Source: Streptomyces sp. HNM0575
Lineage (GTDB): Bacteria > Actinomycetota > Actinomycetes > Streptomycetales > Streptomycetaceae
NCBI RefSeq assembly: GCF_012726265.1
Contig: NZ_JAASAG010000001.1
Span: 496,001 to 560,000 of the forward strand
Direction of reading: 5' to 3'
DNA: 64,000 nucleotides
The notes beneath the pieces are model-generated. The model saw nothing but the letters and a program-made list of their open reading frames with translations, was not told the origin of the DNA and did not search any database. Within the stretch, counting starts at the first letter, position 1; each line of letters begins with the position of its first letter. Positions 9,072-17,952 of the stretch are shown here, piece by piece. A program made the position numbers and the translations under genes.

Positions 9072-10514
9072 ATGACCACCTTCGTGGACCGCGTCGAACT
9101 GCACGTCGCCGCGGGTAACGGAGGCCACGGCTGTGCCTCCGTGCACCGGGAGAAGTTCAAGCCGCTCGGCGGCCCCGACGGCGGCAACGGCGGACGGGGA
9201 GGCGATGTCGTGCTCGTCGTCGACCCCGATGTGACGACCCTGCTCGACTACCACCACAGCCCGCACCGCAAGGCCACCAACGGCAAGCCCGGGGAGGGCG
9301 GCAACCGCGCGGGCGCCGACGGCAAGGACCTGGTGCTGCCCGTGCCGGACGGCACGGTCGTGCTCGACGGGAGGGGCGAGGTGCTGGCCGACATGGTCGG
9401 CAAGGGCACGGCGTTCGTCGCGGGGCAGGGCGGACGCGGCGGTCTGGGCAACGCGGCGCTCGCCTCGCCGCGCCGCAAGGCGCCCGGTTTCGCGCTGCTC
9501 GGCGAGCCGGGCGAGGCGCGGGACATCGTGCTGGAGCTGAAGACGGTCGCGGACGTCGCGCTCGTCGGCTATCCCTCGGCGGGCAAGTCCTCGCTCATCT
9601 CGGTGCTTTCGGCGGCCAAGCCGAAGATCGCCGACTATCCCTTCACCACGCTCGTGCCCAACCTCGGTGTGGTGACGGCCGGTTCGACCGTCTTCACGAT
9701 CGCCGACGTGCCGGGGCTGATCCCGGGTGCGAGCGAGGGCCGGGGGCTGGGCCTGGACTTCCTGCGGCACGTCGAGCGGTGCTCGGTCCTCGTACACGTA
9801 CTGGACTGCGCGACCCTCGAGTCCGACCGCGACCCGGTGAGCGACCTGGACGTCATCGAGGACGAACTCGCCCAGTACGGCGGCCTGGAGGGGCGTCCGC
9901 GCGTCGTCGTCCTCAACAAGACCGACATCCCGGACGGCCAGGACCTCGCCGACATCATCCGCCCCGACCTCCAGGCCCGCGGCTACCAGGTCTTCGACGT
10001 CTCCGCCGTCTCCCGGCAGGGCCTGAAGGAGCTGTCGTTCGCGCTCGCCAAGGTCGTCGACGAGGCGCGCGCGGCGAGGCCCGTGGCGGAGACGACGCGC
10101 GTCGTGATCCGTCCGAAGGCCGTGGACGACGCCGGCTTCACCGTGACGAAGGAGGCCGACGGGCTCTTCCGCGTACGGGGGGAGAAGCCCGAACGCTGGG
10201 TGCACCAGACCGACTTCAACAACGACGAGGCCGTCGGCTATCTCGCCGACCGGCTCAACCGCCTCGGTGTGGAGGAGGAGTTGATGAAGGCGGGCGCCCG
10301 CGAGGGCGACGGCGTCGCCATCGGCGGCGAGGACGACGCTGTCGTCTTCGACTGGGAGCCGACGATGATGGCGGGCGCGGAGATGCTCGGGCGTCGCGGT
10401 GAGGACCACCGCATGGAGGCCCCGCGTCCGGCCGCACAGCGCCGCCGGGACCGCGAGGCGGAGCGCGACGAACTCCATGGCCAGTACCAGGACTTCGACC
10501 CGTTCGAGGAGTAG
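9072..10514 (+). CDS. obgE: GTPase Obg/CgtA
   Basis: An essential ribosome-associated GTPase of 50S assembly; in Streptomyces Obg also links GTP status to the onset of sporulation (established). Domains: glycine-rich Obg fold (1-158), G domain with G1 GYPSAGKSS (about 166), G3 [17 protein letters not shown]4 NKTD, and the C-terminal OCT domain (about 340-425). The tail (425-480) is charged. GGAGG (9059-9063) precedes ATG 9072 by 8 nt. 480 residues is normal for the genus. Confidence 0.98.
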   Translation: MTTFVDRVELHVAAGNGGHGCASVHREKFKPLGGPDGGNGGRGGDVVLVVDPDVTTLLDYHHSPHRKATNGKPGEGGNRAGADGKDLVLPVPDGTVVLDGRGEVLADMVGKGTAFVAGQGGRGGLGNAALASPRRKAPGFALLGEPGEARDIVLELKTVADVALVGYPSAGKSSLISVLSAAKPKIADYPFTTLVPNLGVVTAGSTVFTIADVPGLIPGASEGRGLGLDFLRHVERCSVLVHVLDCATLESDRDPVSDLDVIEDELAQYGGLEGRPRVVVLNKTDIPDGQDLADIIRPDLQARGYQVFDVSAVSRQGLKELSFALAKVVDEARAARPVAETTRVVIRPKAVDDAGFTVTKEADGLFRVRGEKPERWVHQTDFNNDEAVGYLADRLNRLGVEEELMKAGAREGDGVAIGGEDDAVVFDWEPTMMAGAEMLGRRGEDHRMEAPRPAAQRRRDREAERDELHGQYQDFDPFEE

Positions 10515-10612
10515 AGGACGGAGCGGACGGGCCGTCGCCGGGCCCCGGGGAGTGGCCGACGAAGGCGGGTGACGGGCCCGTAATCGCGGTGCGGCGGGCG
10601 GTGCGGCTGGGC

Positions 10613-10618
10613 TAGCGT
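10613..10618 (+). promoter_or_regulatory. -10 element of a leaderless promoter
   Basis: TAGCGT lies 7 nt before ATG 10626, which would put the transcription start at or next to the A of ATG. No ribosome-binding site is present. The -35 region is not recognisable. Confidence 0.5.
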
Positions 10619-10625
10619 CCGCGGC

Positions 10626-11138
10626 ATGCCTCCCTCTCGCGTACGTCCCCGGTTCGACGCCGACGAGCGGACCCAGCTCGTCGGATGGCTCGACATGCAG
10701 CGCGCGGTCCTGCACTGGAAGTGCGAAGGCCTCTCCGAAGCGGACGCCCACCGGGCCGTGCTTCCCACGTCCCCGTACATGACGATGGCCGGTCTCGTGT
10801 CCCACATGCGCTGGGTCGAGCACTGCTGGTTCGAGGTGCTGCTGCTCGGACGGCCCGCGGAGGGGCCGCAGTTCGACGAGGGGCCCGAGGACGCGGACAT
10901 GATGACGGAGGGCGTGCCGCTGGCCCGGCTGCTCGACGAGTACGAGCGGCAGTGCGCGGTGTCGGACGAGATCACCGCGGCGCACGAGCTCGAAGACATC
11001 GGGAAGCACCCCGGCTACGGGGCCGACCAGACCTCCCTGCGCTGGATCCTGCTCCACATGATCGAGGAGACCGCACGTCACGCGGGGCACGCGGACATCC
11101 TGCGGGAGCTCCTCGACGGTGAGAAGGGCTACTTCTGA
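10626..11138 (+). CDS. DinB-like / DUF664 family protein (mycothiol-dependent type)
   Basis: A 170-residue four-helix-bundle protein of the DinB/DUF664 superfamily, several members of which are metal- and thiol-dependent transferases (mycothiol in actinobacteria). The segment MTMAGLVSHMRWVEHCWFE is the typical helix bearing the first metal-ligand His, and MIEETARHAGHADILRELLDG is the C-terminal helix with the other His residues. The exact substrate cannot be inferred. It appears leaderless, with its own promoter, and is not coupled to obgE. Confidence 0.88.
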   Translation: MPPSRVRPRFDADERTQLVGWLDMQRAVLHWKCEGLSEADAHRAVLPTSPYMTMAGLVSHMRWVEHCWFEVLLLGRPAEGPQFDEGPEDADMMTEGVPLARLLDEYERQCAVSDEITAAHELEDIGKHPGYGADQTSLRWILLHMIEETARHAGHADILRELLDGEKGYF

Positions 11139-11388
11139 GGCGCCGCCCGGCGACCGTGCCCGCCGAGCCGTGCCTGCGGAACCGCGCCCGCCGAGGGGCC
11201 GTACCCAGCCGTATCGAGGGCCCGTGCCGGGGCTCCGCGCGGCCCGGGTCACGCGGATACAACCGGGACTTCAAGCAGGACCTCAAGCAGGACCTTGTCA
11301 GGTCGGGACGAAGCCTGGGCCACAGCCTCACCGGCACCATTAGTATCCGTCTTCGTCGCAATACGAGGTGTGGGCGGGAAGGGGACTC

Positions 11389-12012
11389 ATGACGTCGGGA
11401 CGTGCGGTCGGAACGATGCTGGTCGTGGGCGGGCTGGTAGCGACGCTGGCCGCGCTGCTGGTGCCCGTCTACTTCTTCGACGGGAACCGGTCCATCGCGG
11501 CCTCCAGGTCCGGCTGGCAGGACGACGGCATGGGCACCTGGAAGACGGAGTACGGGCCGGTCAACTCGCTCGACCGTGAGTTCATGCGGACCGTGCGCAC
11601 CGGGGGCTTGTGGGAGCTTCCGGCAGGCCGTGCCGCGAAGGAACGCAGCACGCGGAGGTCGGTCCGTACCGTGGGCGACCATGTCGTCGAAGGCGACAGC
11701 GAGTTGGACAAGCGGGTCATCCAGGCGGGCCGCGCGCTGAAGGTGTCGCTGCCGAACAAGCCGACGGCCCAGCAGCAGCAGTATCTGGACGGCATAGAGA
11801 AGGCCCGCGGCGCGGAGTTCGACCGAGCGCTTGTGAACGATCTGCGGAAGTCGAACGGCAAGACCATCGGCCTCATCAGCCTGGTGCGCGACCAGACCCG
11901 CAACTCGATGGTGCGGTCGCTGGCGACGCGGGCCAACACCATCGTCCTCGACCACCTCTCGGTCCTGGAGGAGACAGGGCTCGTGGACTACGAGGCGAAC
12001 ACCCAGAAGTAG
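11389..12012 (+). CDS. DUF4142 family exported protein
   Basis: A 207-residue protein with an N-terminal signal anchor (about 8-28, VGTMLVVGGLVATLAALLVP) followed by an extracytoplasmic helical domain with NDLRKSNGKTIGLISLVRD and RSLATRANTIVLDHLSVLEE. This is the pattern of DUF4142, a ferritin-like bundle of unknown role. ATG 11389 is preferred over GTG 11368 because GGGAAGGGGA sits at the right distance. Upstream (11274-11297) CAAGCAGGACCT is repeated twice in tandem. Confidence 0.75.
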   Translation: MTSGRAVGTMLVVGGLVATLAALLVPVYFFDGNRSIAASRSGWQDDGMGTWKTEYGPVNSLDREFMRTVRTGGLWELPAGRAAKERSTRRSVRTVGDHVVEGDSELDKRVIQAGRALKVSLPNKPTAQQQQYLDGIEKARGAEFDRALVNDLRKSNGKTIGLISLVRDQTRNSMVRSLATRANTIVLDHLSVLEETGLVDYEANTQK

Positions 12013-12353
12013 CGGGCCGGGGCCGCGCGGGTAAGGTCGCGTGACCGGATCGGGCGACGCGGCACGACGCGGGCCCGGCGGCCGCGGCGCCCTCACGGCC
12101 CCTCACCGTCCCCCGCGGCCAGGGCAACTGGCACGCCGTCACCGGATCGGGGCGGCGGGTCGCCGTACATCGAAGAAGTCGCGGACGTCCCATGGCCGTG
12201 TTGGACTGGGCACGGTGCCGGCCGTGGCGGGCGGTGCCGATCGGCGGCGAGGCGGCGGACCCCGGCTGAGCCGCGGCACCGCTGTGGCATCGGTACGGCA
12301 CCGGACGCACCTGGGCGGTCGCAAGAGGTGACATCGAGGACGCGGAGGCGCCG
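12013..12353. other. Intergenic region, no gene seen
   Basis: 341 bp of GC-rich sequence between the DUF4142 gene and the small membrane gene. A 96-codon frame opens at GTG 12041, but its composition is Arg/Gly/Pro shadow-like and no family is recognisable. GGAGG at about 12340 serves the next gene. Confidence 0.5.
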
Positions 12354-12560
12354 GTGGCGGAGTCGGGAGAGGACAAGCGGCTCACCGGGCGCCTGGCAGC
12401 CGTGGCGGCGCTGACGCTCGTACTGATCGTTCCGCCGCTGCTGTCGCAGTTCGACCGCGAGCACCGGATCTTCGGTGTGCCCGTGATCTGGGTCTACCTC
12501 TACGGCGTCTGGGCGGTGGTGACCGCGCTGGTCGCCGTCATCGGCAGCAGATCGAGGTAG
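12354..12560 (+). CDS. Small two-helix membrane protein paired with the symporter fusion
   Basis: A 68-residue protein with two predicted membrane helices (about 13-30 and 42-62). It contains FDREHRIFGVPVIWVYLYG, reminiscent of the small DUF3311-type partners of SLC5 symporters. GTG 12354 follows GGAGG by about 10 nt. It ends 4 bp before the GTG of the large fusion gene, so the two are surely cotranscribed and probably translated together. I infer an accessory subunit of that transporter or sensor. Confidence 0.75.
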   Translation: MAESGEDKRLTGRLAAVAALTLVLIVPPLLSQFDREHRIFGVPVIWVYLYGVWAVVTALVAVIGSRSR

Positions 12561-12564
12561 CGCC

Positions 12565-15500
12565 GTGCTGCTTCAGACCTGGGTGATCGTCGCCGTCGCG
12601 GTGGCGTACCTGGGTGTGCTCTTCGGAGTGGCCTTCTTCGCCGACCGGCGTGCGGACGCCGGCCGTAGCGTGATCAACAAGGCCAGCGTCTACGCGCTGT
12701 CGCTCGCGGTGTACGAGACCGCCTGGGGCTTCTACGGCAACGTGGGCACGGCGGCGACCACCGGCATCGGCTTCCTGTCGGTCTATCTCGGGCCGCTGCT
12801 CATGTTCTCCCTGGGCTGGCTGCTGCTGCGAAGGATCATCCGGATCAGCCGCCGCCACCGGATCACTTCGCTGGCCGACTTCGTCTCCGCCCGTTACGGC
12901 AAGAGCGCCGCGCTGGGCGGCCTGGTGACGGTCATCGCCGTGATCGGGATCGTTCCCTACATCTCGTTGCAGCTGAAGGCGATCTCCAACACCTTCGAGA
13001 TCATCCGCCGGCACCCGGAGATCACCTCCACCGCGGACCTGGGGCACGTACCGCCGTTCCAGGACTCCGCGTTCTATGTGGCGCTGCTGCTCGCCGCGTT
13101 CACCATCCTCTTCGGCACCCGCCACCTCGATGCGACGGAACGCCACGAGGGCGTCGTCGCCGCGATCGCCTTCGAGTCCGTCGTCAAGCTCACGATATTC
13201 GTCTCGGTCGGGGTCTTCGTGACGTTCTGGGCGTTCAGCGGGTTCGGCGACCTGTTCTCCAAGGCGGCGGACGCGGGCTTCGACCAGCTCTTCTCGCTGC
13301 GGGACCACACCAGCACCGGCACGTGGATCTGGCTGAACGTGCTGTCCATGCTGGCGATCCTGCTGCTGCCCCGGCAGTGGCAGATGGTCGTGGTCGAGAA
13401 CGTCGACGAGCGGCACCTCAAGCGGGCGATGTGGCTGTTCCCGCTGTACCTGCTCGCGATCACCTTCTTCGTGCTGCCGATCGCGGCGGGCGGGCTCCTG
13501 CGGTTCGGGAAGTCCGTCGACGTCGACACGTATGTGCTGGCCCTGCCGCTGGCCGACGGGCCGCAGGCGCTCGCGCTGCTCGTCTTCATCGGCGGCATCA
13601 GCGCGGGCACGAGCATGATCATCGTCGAGACGATCGCGCTCAGCACCATGGTGTCGAACTCGCTCGTGATGCCGCTGCTGCTGCGCGGCAAGGCCCGGCT
13701 GGCCCAGCGCGACGACATCGCCGGGCTGGTGCTGGGGATCCGGCGGGTCACCATCGTGCTGATCCTGCTGCTCGGGTACGGCTACTTCCGGCTCGCGGGC
13801 GAGGGGCCGGCGCTCGGCTCGATCGGCACGGTGTCGTTCGCGGCGGTCGCGCAGTTCGCTCCGGCGATCCTGGGCGGCCTGTTCTGGAAGGGCGGAACCC
13901 GCAAGGGCGTGCTGGTCGGCCTGACGCTGGGGTTCGCGGTGTGGGCGTACACCCTGCTGCTGCCGAGCTTCGCCGAAGCGGGACTGATGCCCGAATCCTT
14001 CCTGCGCGAGGGCCCGTTGGGCGTGGGGCAGCTGCGGCCGCAGCAGCTGTTCGGGCTGGGGGGCATGGACCCGATCAGCCATGCGATGTTCTGGAGCGCG
14101 CTGCTGAACATCGGCGGGTACGTCGTGGTCTCCCTGGCGGGACGGCCGGGGCCCGCCGAGCAGGCGCAGGCGTTGCAGTTCGTCGACGTGCTCGCGGAGC
14201 CCGTACGGGACCGGCGCTGGCAGGTCCGCGCCACCGTCGGCGAACTCCAGAAGCTGCTGGAGCGCTTCCTCGGGCGGGACGGGGCGCAGCGGGTGCTGCG
14301 CTCCTACCCGGGAGGCAAGCCCGGTTCGCCGGCGTCCGAGGCGGCCCCCGAACTGGTCCATCACGCGGAGTCCCAGCTGGCCGGTTCGGTCGGCGCCGCG
14401 TCCGCGCGGCTCGCGGTCGACGCCGTCGCCGGTGAGGAGCACTTCGGCACCGACGAGGTCATGGAGATGATCGGCGAGGCCTCGCAGCGGGTCGAGCTGG
14501 TGCGGGGGCGTCTGCGGCTGCTGTACGACGCGACCGTGCGCGTCGGCACCACCCTCGATGTGACCCGTACTGCCGAGGAGCTGGCACACGTCGCGGTGCC
14601 GCGCTTCGCCGACTACGTCACCGTCGAGCTGGCCGAGCCGGTGCTCCGCGGTGACGAACCGGGTGTGAACGGCGTCCGCGGCGGCCTCGGCGCCGACGGC
14701 AGCACGACGATGCGGCGCACGGCCTTCAGCGGCGTACGCGAGGAGCCGCCCTTCTTCCCGGTCGGCGACCTGATCACCTTCGTGGCGTCCTCGCCGCCCG
14801 CCCGCAGCATGGAGAGCGGGCAGGCGGTCCTGGTGCCCCGGCTGAGCCAGTCCCAGGGGTGGAAGGCGATCGATCCCGAACGGGCCTCCCGCATCGTCGA
14901 GTACGGGATCCACTCGCTGATCTCCGCGCCGCTGATCGCCCGCGGTGTGCTGCTGGGCGTCGTCAACTTCTGGCGCTCCGAGGAACCCGGAGCGTACGAG
15001 GACGACGATCTCGCCCTCGCCTCCGAACTGGCCGCCCGCGCCGCGGTGTCCCTCGACAACGCACGCCGCTACACCCGCGAGCACAGCATGGCCGAGACGC
15101 TCCAGCGGAGCCTGCTGCCGCGCGCCATGCCCGAACAGAGCGCCGTGGAGGTCGCCACCCGCTACCTGCCCGCTCAGGAGAGCGTCGGCGGCGACTGGTT
15201 CGACGTGATCCCGCTGCCGGGGGCACGCGTCGCGCTCGTCATGGGCGACGTCGTCGGGCACGGGCTGCACGCCGCCGCCACCATGGGACGGCTGCGGACG
15301 GCCGAGCGCAACTTCTCCTCGCTCGACCTGCCGCCCGAGGAACTCCTGGGCCACCTCGACGAGTTGGTCACCCGCATCGACCAGGACGCAATCGCGGCCG
15401 GCGACGAGACCACCATCGTCGGCGCCACCTGTCTCTACGCGGTCTACGACTCCGTCTCGCGCAGCTGCTTCATCGCGAGAGCGGGCCACCCGGCGCCCGC

Positions 15501-16212
15501 GCTCGTGAACCCCGACGGGTCGGTGGAGTTCGTGGACGTGCCCTCGGGGCTTCCGCTCGGCATCGGCGGACTCCCCTATGAGTCCGCGGAGTTGCGTCTG
15601 CCCGAGGGCAGCACGCTCGTGCTGTTCACCGACGGCCTGGTCGAGCGCCGGGACCAGGACATCGACACGGGGCTGCGGATGCTGCGCGAGACCCTGACGC
15701 ACGTCGACCGGCCGCCCGAGCAGACCTGCGACGCCGTGCTCGACGCCCTGCTCCCGGAGCTTCAGAGCGACGACATCGCGCTGCTCGTCGCCCGTACCAA
15801 GGTCCTCGCGGCGAGCCATGTCGCCGAGTGGGACGTCGAGTCCGACCCCGCGGAGGTCCGTCAGGTGCGGGCCGCGGTGTCCGAGCGGCTCACGGAATGG
15901 GGACTGGAGGAGCTGGTGGAGACGACCGAGCTGATCCTCAGCGAACTGATCACCAACGCCCTCCGCCACGGCGCGGGGCCCATCAACGTACGGCTGCTGC
16001 GCGACCGCGCTCTCGTCTGCGAGGTCTCCGACCACAGCAGCACCTCACCGCATCTGCGCTATGCGGCCACGACGGACGAGGGCGGGCGCGGCCTCTTCCT
16101 CGTCGCGCAGTTCGCCGAACGCTGGGGCACCCGCTACACGAAGGACGGCAAGGTCATCTGGGCGGAACAGGCGGTGGAGGGGGAGCGGGAGCAGGGGGCG
16201 CCGGACAGCTGA
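12565..16212 (+). CDS. SLC5-type symporter fused to GAF, SpoIIE/PP2C phosphatase and anti-sigma ATPase
   Basis: A 1215-residue fusion. Residues 1-530: sodium:solute symporter (SLC5) fold with about 13 membrane helices; YETAWGFYGNVG and LADFVSARYGK resemble the transporter halves of CbrA/CrbS-type sensors. Residues about 650-835: GAF-like sensory domain. Residues about 855-1065: RsbU/SpoIIE PP2C phosphatase with metal-binding GGDWFD (about 875) and GDVVGHG. Residues about 1085-1210: RsbW-type GHKL ATPase with N-box SELITNALRH and G-box DEGGRGLFL. The usual output of such sensors is a histidine kinase; here it is a partner-switching pair that could dephosphorylate an anti-anti-sigma factor and bind a sigma or anti-anti-sigma protein. 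No STAS or sigma gene lies nearby. GTG start, 4 bp after the small membrane gene. The domain chain is certain; the signalled substrate is unknown. Confidence 0.93.
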   Translation: MLLQTWVIVAVAVAYLGVLFGVAFFADRRADAGRSVINKASVYALSLAVYETAWGFYGNVGTAATTGIGFLSVYLGPLLMFSLGWLLLRRIIRISRRHRITSLADFVSARYGKSAALGGLVTVIAVIGIVPYISLQLKAISNTFEIIRRHPEITSTADLGHVPPFQDSAFYVALLLAAFTILFGTRHLDATERHEGVVAAIAFESVVKLTIFVSVGVFVTFWAFSGFGDLFSKAADAGFDQLFSLRDHTSTGTWIWLNVLSMLAILLLPRQWQMVVVENVDERHLKRAMWLFPLYLLAITFFVLPIAAGGLLRFGKSVDVDTYVLALPLADGPQALALLVFIGGISAGTSMIIVETIALSTMVSNSLVMPLLLRGKARLAQRDDIAGLVLGIRRVTIVLILLLGYGYFRLAGEGPALGSIGTVSFAAVAQFAPAILGGLFWKGGTRKGVLVGLTLGFAVWAYTLLLPSFAEAGLMPESFLREGPLGVGQLRPQQLFGLGGMDPISHAMFWSALLNIGGYVVVSLAGRPGPAEQAQALQFVDVLAEPVRDRRWQVRATVGELQKLLERFLGRDGAQRVLRSYPGGKPGSPASEAAPELVHHAESQLAGSVGAASARLAVDAVAGEEHFGTDEVMEMIGEASQRVELVRGRLRLLYDATVRVGTTLDVTRTAEELAHVAVPRFADYVTVELAEPVLRGDEPGVNGVRGGLGADGSTTMRRTAFSGVREEPPFFPVGDLITFVASSPPARSMESGQAVLVPRLSQSQGWKAIDPERASRIVEYGIHSLISAPLIARGVLLGVVNFWRSEEPGAYEDDDLALASELAARAAVSLDNARRYTREHSMAETLQRSLLPRAMPEQSAVEVATRYLPAQESVGGDWFDVIPLPGARVALVMGDVVGHGLHAAATMGRLRTAERNFSSLDLPPEELLGHLDELVTRIDQDAIAAGDETTIVGATCLYAVYDSVSRSCFIARAGHPAPALVNPDGSVEFVDVPSGLPLGIGGLPYESAELRLPEGSTLVLFTDGLVERRDQDIDTGLRMLRETLTHVDRPPEQTCDAVLDALLPELQSDDIALLVARTKVLAASHVAEWDVESDPAEVRQVRAAVSERLTEWGLEELVETTELILSELITNALRHGAGPINVRLLRDRALVCEVSDHSSTSPHLRYAATTDEGGRGLFLVAQFAERWGTRYTKDGKVIWAEQAVEGEREQGAPDS

Positions 16213-16309
16213 CGGGGGGCGGGTGCGAGTCCGGGTGCGGGGCCGGACCCGGGTGCGGGTGCGGGTGCGGGGCCGGACCCGGGTGCGGTGCGGGTGCGTA
16301 CCCTGACCC
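16213..16309. repeat. GC-rich repeats between convergent genes
   Basis: GGGGCCGGACCCGGGTGCGG occurs twice (from about 16230 and 16269), linked by GGGTGC hexamers. The G-runs could form a quadruplex or hairpins ending both converging transcripts. No T-run is present. Confidence 0.6.
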
Positions 16310-16813
16310 TCACCGCTGTGATGCGAGCGGCTTCGACATGGTCACTTCGCGGCGCCCGTCGGGGAGCGTACGACCGGGCGCACCTGCCGCCGTCTCCTCG
16401 AATCCGTGGCGGCGGTAGAGGGCGATCGCGTGGCCGTTGCCGGGCAGGACGCCGAGGTACAGGCGCCCGGCTCCCGACCCGGCCGCCCACCGCTCCACCG
16501 CCCGCATCAGCCGGTCCGCCACGCCGTGGCCCCTGGCGCGGCCGCTGACCCACAGGGAGTGCAGGTGGGCCGTGCCGGTTTCGGCGCCGGGGACCCCTCT
16601 CGCCATGCCTGCGGGCTCACCGTCGAGCAGGGCGACGAGGTTGTACGAGCCGGGGATGCTCAGCGGGGCCCGCCACCGCTCCTCGCGGTCGCCGCCGCCC
16701 TGCCAGTCCGCGAGGCGGGAGTTGAAGGCGTACGGCGCGTCCGCGAGCGCGGCGAGCCGCAGTTCGCGCCAGCACCGCCAGTCGTCCGGGGTGAGTACCC
16801 GCAGCTCGATCAC
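16310..16813 (-). CDS. GNAT family N-acetyltransferase
   Basis: A 167-residue GCN5-type acetyltransferase that would move acetyl from acetyl-CoA to an unidentified amine. Start GTG 16813 gives MIELRVLTPDDWRCWRELRL, the typical N-terminus; the frame is open further upstream but without family match. The acetyl-CoA loop is LWVSGRARGHGVADRLM, followed by GRLYLGVLPGNGHAIALYRR and the C-terminal GF. It converges with the symporter fusion. The segment at 16429-16470 recurs in inverted orientation inside the MreB-like gene. Confidence 0.9.
   Translation of the reverse strand: MIELRVLTPDDWRCWRELRLAALADAPYAFNSRLADWQGGGDREERWRAPLSIPGSYNLVALLDGEPAGMARGVPGAETGTAHLHSLWVSGRARGHGVADRLMRAVERWAAGSGAGRLYLGVLPGNGHAIALYRRHGFEETAAGAPGRTLPDGRREVTMSKPLASQR
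16429..16470 (-). repeat. 42-bp inverted repeat, GNAT copy
   Basis: The reverse complement of this stretch matches the plus strand at 17446-17487 at 38 of 42 positions, with 24 consecutive identical bases. Here it encodes GRLYLGVLPGNGH of the acetyltransferase, so this is probably the donor copy. Confidence 0.9.
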
Positions 16814-16967
16814 ACGCGGAGCGTGCCCCGGCGCGAGGCGGATGGCAACTAGGCGGAAGGCAACCGGACGGATGGCAACCGGGCCGGGACCGGCGGGGGT
16901 TGAGGCCGCCCGACGGGCGGGACGGGAGCGGCGGGCCGGGCGCCGGGCGGGGGCGGGCGCAGCGGAG

Positions 16968-17936
16968 CTACCGCCGGTGTGGCGTGGTGCCGTGGAGAAA
17001 GGTGTGCGGTGGGTGGGTGTGCACGGCTTGCAGATGCCGGGCGGCGCCTCGTACCGCCGCGGTGTGGGGTGCCGGAGCGGTGCGTACGGGGACATGGAGC
17101 TGCTTGGAGAGACCGTGCGTGATCTCGGGACGCAGGGCGCCTCCGCCTGCGACGAGCACGCCGTGTTGCAGGGCGTCGAGTGTCTGCGAGGTGGTGTCCC
17201 GGCGGAGCATGGCGGTCAGGGTGTCGACCACGGATCCGACGATGCGGCGGCTCGGGATGCGGTCGAGGTCGTCGGTGCCCAACTCTGCGCGGTGGGCGTC
17301 CGCGACCTCGCCCTCGGTCAGCAGGAAGACCTCGGTGAGGTGGGCGCCGACATCCACGATGAGCTGCGGCCGAAACGGGGCGGAACCGGCACCGGCCGCA
17401 GCTCCGGGCCCGGACCCGGAACCGGTCGCAGCTCCGGAACGGGAACCGGGCGTCTGTACCTCGGCGTCCTGCCCGGCGTCGGTCACGGGCCCGGCACCGG
17501 CAGCGGGTTCGGCCCCGCTCCCGGCCCCCGCCCCGGCGCCGAGAGCGATCGCCTTGGCGGTAGGGATCGTCACGACGGCCGCCGGACGCAGCGAGCGGAG
17601 CGCCTCGCGGGCTGCCTCCCGGTAGGCGATGCCACCGAGGACGGGTGTCGTCAGTGCGATCACGGTGTGGCCGAACAGGGGGAGGCGGCGGCCGAGCAGC
17701 CGGTCGAGCATCTGTGAGGCGCCCTCGGGATCGACGATCGTGCCCCGCTGCACGGGGTGAGAGGCGCCGCTGCGGAAGGTCACGGTCCGCACGTCGAGGA
17801 TGATCCCCCGGCCCAGCGCCCATGCCCGGGTGCGGGAGCTGCCCAGCTCGATCGCTATGCCGGTGCACTGACGGCAGCACAGCGGCCATGCCCTGTGGCG
17901 GAGAGCGGCGTGACGGGGCGGCCGGATCACGGTCAT
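16968..17936 (-). CDS. Divergent MreB-like actin homologue (SCO6166 type)
   Basis: A 322-residue actin-fold protein: phosphate-1 motif GIAIELGSSRTRAWALG, phosphate-2 LIVDVGAHLTEVFLL, and adenosine motif GVLVAGGGALRPE. It starts at ATG 17936 (MTVIRPPRHAALR) with GGGGAG just upstream, 16 bp after the stop of the C4 zinc-finger gene, so the two form an operon. I recall the same pair in S. coelicolor (SCO6165-SCO6166, the third MreB-type gene beside mreB and mbl). Residues about 130-187 are a low-complexity Gly/Ala/Ser insertion. Part of it (AGQDAEVQTPGSRSG) is the antisense reading of the neighbouring GNAT gene. The actin core is therefore short, and polymerisation ability is uncertain. Confidence 0.85.
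   Translation of the reverse strand: MTVIRPPRHAALRHRAWPLCCRQCTGIAIELGSSRTRAWALGRGIILDVRTVTFRSGASHPVQRGTIVDPEGASQMLDRLLGRRLPLFGHTVIALTTPVLGGIAYREAAREALRSLRPAAVVTIPTAKAIALGAGAGAGSGAEPAAGAGPVTDAGQDAEVQTPGSRSGAATGSGSGPGAAAGAGSAPFRPQLIVDVGAHLTEVFLLTEGEVADAHRAELGTDDLDRIPSRRIVGSVVDTLTAMLRRDTTSQTLDALQHGVLVAGGGALRPEITHGLSKQLHVPVRTAPAPHTAAVRGAARHLQAVHTHPPHTFLHGTTPHRR
17446..17487 (+). repeat. 42-bp inverted repeat, copy inside the MreB-like gene
   Basis: The plus strand here reads like the GNAT coding strand (GRLYLGVLPGVGH), although the MreB-like gene is read from the other strand. It lies within the low-complexity insertion. Flanking sequence has further short repeats, e.g. CGCAGCTCCGG twice (17397 and 17427). 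Confidence 0.9.
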
Positions 17937-17952
17937 CGTCCGGTCTCCCCGG

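Noticed and set aside
12041..12331. 96-codon frame before the small membrane gene, with TAAGGT a few bases upstream
   Set aside because: Only 3 nt separate the putative -10 from the GTG, and the product looks like non-coding Arg/Gly/Pro shadow.
16213..16309. GNNC-type hexamer run as a telomere or origin element
   Set aside because: It is short, lies between convergent genes in a conserved core-type region, and similar GC repeats are common in this window.
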